Below are positions 5,803-7,895 of a DNA stretch of 7,895 nucleotides, piece by piece; the first letter of the stretch is position 1; each line of letters begins with the position of its first letter. Origin of the DNA: an uncultured Halieaceae bacterium (lineage in GTDB: Bacteria; Pseudomonadota; Gammaproteobacteria; Pseudomonadales; Halieaceae); assembly GCA_938045215.1 (NCBI GenBank), contig CALINF010000200.1, forward strand, positions 1 to 7,895, read 5' to 3'. The notes under the pieces are model-generated. The model did no database searches, was not told the origin of the DNA, and saw only the letters and a list, made by a program, of their open reading frames with translations. A program made the position numbers and the translations under genes.

Positions 5803-5820
5803 GTTCGACTCCCCCGGGCG
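5803..5820 (-). promoter_or_regulatory. Ribosome binding site of the decaheme cytochrome in an 18-base spacer
   Basis: The short gap between the barrel gene stop (TAG, 5823-5821) and the cytochrome ATG contains GGGGGAG about seven bases before the start. The spacing leaves no room for a separate promoter in the gap, supporting co-transcription. Confidence 0.7.
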
Positions 5821-7895
5821 CTACTGCCAGCGATAGATCACTGATGCGCCCATGTAGTGGATTGTTTCATTCGGGTTGCGCTCACCAAAAGAGAGCACTT
5901 TATCAACTGTATCGGGTGCAACGTCCTGCAGCGCCCAATCATCCCAGTCAAAGCGGAAGTACTGGTAGTCGAGCCGCAGGCTCAGGTTATCGCGCAGGTC
6001 CCAGGTTCCGGCCGCGGTTACCTGATGCTGTGTGGTCTCGTTATCCGGGTAATCCTCCGGGTTTAAATCACTTGCGCCATTGGTAGAAAATGTTTGCTCG
6101 GCGTTGGTAGATACAAAGCTGTAATCCAGCTCTAAGGCAATGTCCTTGCGTAGCTGCCAGGTAGCGTTCACGCCCACCGTAACGCTGGTATCTTCGCTGT
6201 CTACCCCCCAGTTCCGGGTTGGATCACTGGCCTGGGGTAGTGGCGGGTAAATGGCGAAAGCATTCTTTTCCTGGCCACCCCGAAATGCTCTGCTGGATTG
6301 TTCGTTTTGATACTCATCGACGCCGCCATAGAACGAGATGATGGTGTCCTGTGTGGCCGCGTAGGTCGCCGACAGGTGCAGTTGTCGCCAGCGCGCGTTG
6401 GTCAGACCAAGTTCACTCTTGTCAAAATCGTCCTCACGCCAGCTGATATTAGTATTGAGATCCCAGCGGCTGACAGGCGAGTACTGCAGATCGACCTTGG
6501 CCTCCCAGCGCTCGCGATTGGAAAGGTAGTACTGGCTGAGTTCGGGATGGTTGATATAGCGCTGATTATCCGGTGTGGCATTGATCAACTCGGTATCCAG
6601 CAGCGCGTAGTAGGACTGATCCCAGTTGTAGGTGTCCGCAGACCGATTGGCCAGTGTGACTTCTGCCCTGACGCGCAAGTTGGGTAGTAAGGGGATGCGA
6701 TAGCCTAGCGTGCCGCGCGACTCTTCGGTTTCCTCTACAGCAGCGTTGCGACGCTCTACCTCTTCAAACTCATAATCGAAAGTAAGCCTGCTGCGAAGTG
6801 GTAGCCTCAAGCCTACCTCGAAGCCCAGAATCTGAGACAGATAGTCGTGACTGGTGTTGTATACCGTGAGTGCAGAGCGTGGCTGATCGCTGCCATCGCC
6901 GCGAATATAGCGATAGCCATCGCGCGGGTTATCGTAATCCCTCTCGCGTATTTTAACTTTGGCGTCAAGGTTCATGCGCGGGATCGGCTGGAGTCTCAGT
7001 TTGGCATTGAAGGTGGACGTCGCTACCTCGCCATCGAGAGAGCTACGCGGCAGCGGCTGCTCCACGCTTAGCAGGGGGTTTGCGGAATACTCAGGAAAGC
7101 GTTGGTCCTGGGACGCAATAGCGTAGCTGCCGTCAAACTGCAGTCTGGCTGTAGGCGTTATCAGGAAGTGCCCGCTGAGGCGACCGCTGAGCTGCTCGTT
7201 GTCGGCCGCCACCCCGAGCCCTCCGATGCCTTGCGGATAACGTACTCGGGGGCTGAACGAGCTGTAGGGGTTCTGCCATGTGAGCAGATCATCGCCATTG
7301 TCGAAGTCTGAATAGCTCAGGCGACCGTCCAGATGCAGCGCATCACCGGCAAATATCAGCCCCAGGTCAAATTCTGTTGTGCTGTAGTCGATAGCCTGTG
7401 GCAGCAGCGCTGAATCACCGGAAGCGGCGTCGATATAGATCGCCCCCGCGGTATCCGCGGTGCCATCCTTGTCCTCGTAGCGAAGCTCGGTTTCCAGCGT
7501 CCACTGGTCGTTCAGATTGGCAGTAGCGCCAAGCCAGTAGCGCTTTCGCTCCAACTCCCGATCGAACGACCGGAGAGACTCGTTCAGATCACCGAAGTCG
7601 CTGGTTGTCAGTCCGCTGGTCCATTGCTCGGGCAGGCGCAGGTTAGTGCTACCACGGAATGGCGTCTTGCCGCTGTCGTTACGCACTTGCAGCTGCGAGT
7701 CGAATCCTGCTGATATTTCAAAGCGCTCCGTCAGGCCCCAGACCAATTCGCCTTCGCGCGTATCGAGCCCCAGATCCTGCACACTGGCCTGCCAGTAGCT
7801 GTCACCATTACGAAAGCTGTTCCACTGCAGGTTGCCGATAAGCGTGGCACCCTGGTCATTCAAGCCGTTGTACTGGCCGAACATGGTGTTGCTGT
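5821..7895 (-). CDS. MtrB/PioB-family decaheme-associated outer membrane beta-barrel, 5' end cut by window edge
   Basis: Outer-membrane porin of the MtrB/PioB type, which in known systems sheathes a periplasmic decaheme cytochrome (MtrA/PioA) and docks it to a surface cytochrome such as MtrC. About 690 residues are visible. The frame runs open through the right edge, and the first Met seen (7884) is internal: it lies in SNTMFGQYNGL, which corresponds to the early FG-containing strand region of MtrB, so the signal peptide and any N-terminal CXXC are outside the window. The visible part has the many alternating polar/aromatic strands expected of a large barrel, for example GLTERFEISAGFDSQLQV, WTLETELRYEDKDGTAD and LSLRLDYQYFRFDWDDW, separated by acidic loops. 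The C-terminus ends in YRWQ, not the terminal aromatic residue usual for barrels. The next gene, 18 bases on, encodes the decaheme lipoprotein. No MtrA-like gene is in the window. Assignment rests on barrel character plus neighbour, and is strong. Confidence 0.9.
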   Translation of the reverse strand, partial: SNTMFGQYNGLNDQGATLIGNLQWNSFRNGDSYWQASVQDLGLDTREGELVWGLTERFEISAGFDSQLQVRNDSGKTPFRGSTNLRLPEQWTSGLTTSDFGDLNESLRSFDRELERKRYWLGATANLNDQWTLETELRYEDKDGTADTAGAIYIDAASGDSALLPQAIDYSTTEFDLGLIFAGDALHLDGRLSYSDFDNGDDLLTWQNPYSSFSPRVRYPQGIGGLGVAADNEQLSGRLSGHFLITPTARLQFDGSYAIASQDQRFPEYSANPLLSVEQPLPRSSLDGEVATSTFNAKLRLQPIPRMNLDAKVKIRERDYDNPRDGYRYIRGDGSDQPRSALTVYNTSHDYLSQILGFEVGLRLPLRSRLTFDYEFEEVERRNAAVEETEESRGTLGYRIPLLPNLRVRAEVTLANRSADTYNWDQSYYALLDTELINATPDNQRYINHPELSQYYLSNRERWEAKVDLQYSPVSRWDLNTNISWREDDFDKSELGLTNARWRQLHLSATYAATQDTIISFYGGVDEYQNEQSSRAFRGGQEKNAFAIYPPLPQASDPTRNWGVDSEDTSVTVGVNATWQLRKDIALELDYSFVSTNAEQTFSTNGASDLNPEDYPDNETTQHQVTAAGTWDLRDNLSLRLDYQYFRFDWDDWALQDVAPDTVDKVLSFGERNPNETIHYMGASVIYRWQ

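Noticed and set aside
6298..6687. 129-codon plus-strand open frame within the barrel gene
   Set aside because: Antisense to a long, coherent beta-barrel coding frame; hydrophobic look arises from complement of polar/aromatic codons.

Overview
The window is ordinary bacterial DNA of moderately high GC and tight gene packing. The gene set suggests a Gram-negative proteobacterium, most likely a marine gammaproteobacterium. It includes an outer-membrane lipoprotein decaheme cytochrome, an MtrB/PioB-type outer-membrane barrel, a UrcA-family periplasmic protein and a typical proteobacterial ferrochelatase. A Halieaceae/OM60-like or Shewanella-like relative is a guess from gene content, not something the bases prove. 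No rRNA, tRNA, CRISPR array, insertion sequence or phage gene was seen.

Left part (1-1304, plus strand): the 3' portion of a ZIP-family metal transporter, then a small membrane methyltransferase of the isoprenylcysteine methyltransferase-like family, 52 bases apart. They meet, tail to tail and only 3 bases apart, a minus-strand pair (2758-1308): ferrochelatase (hemH) followed by a small exported rhodanese. A perfect triple heptamer repeat covers this junction and places stop codons in all six frames. hemH has a recognisable sigma-70-type promoter.

Middle (2759-3534): a 345-base divergent intergenic region lies between hemH and a urcA-like gene on the plus strand. It carries three 9-bp direct repeats at an exact 21-bp period and a long imperfect dyad, both upstream of urcA, which look like regulatory sites. 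After urcA, a GC-rich hairpin sits where urcA converges with the cytochrome gene.

Right part (3520-7895, minus strand): the most notable content. An MtrB/PioB-like porin, whose N-terminus lies beyond the right edge, is followed after 18 bases by an OmcA/MtrC-family decaheme lipoprotein with exactly ten CXXCH motifs in two pentaheme halves. Together they look like the barrel and the outer-surface cytochrome of a trans-outer-membrane electron conduit used to pass electrons to or from extracellular metals or other acceptors. The periplasmic MtrA-like decaheme partner is not in the window and would be expected upstream, past the right edge. Ferrochelatase supplies heme for such proteins in general, but it is in a separate transcription unit, so a specific link is only inference.

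I see a known type of system (extracellular electron transfer) with some unusual details, rather than a clearly new one.
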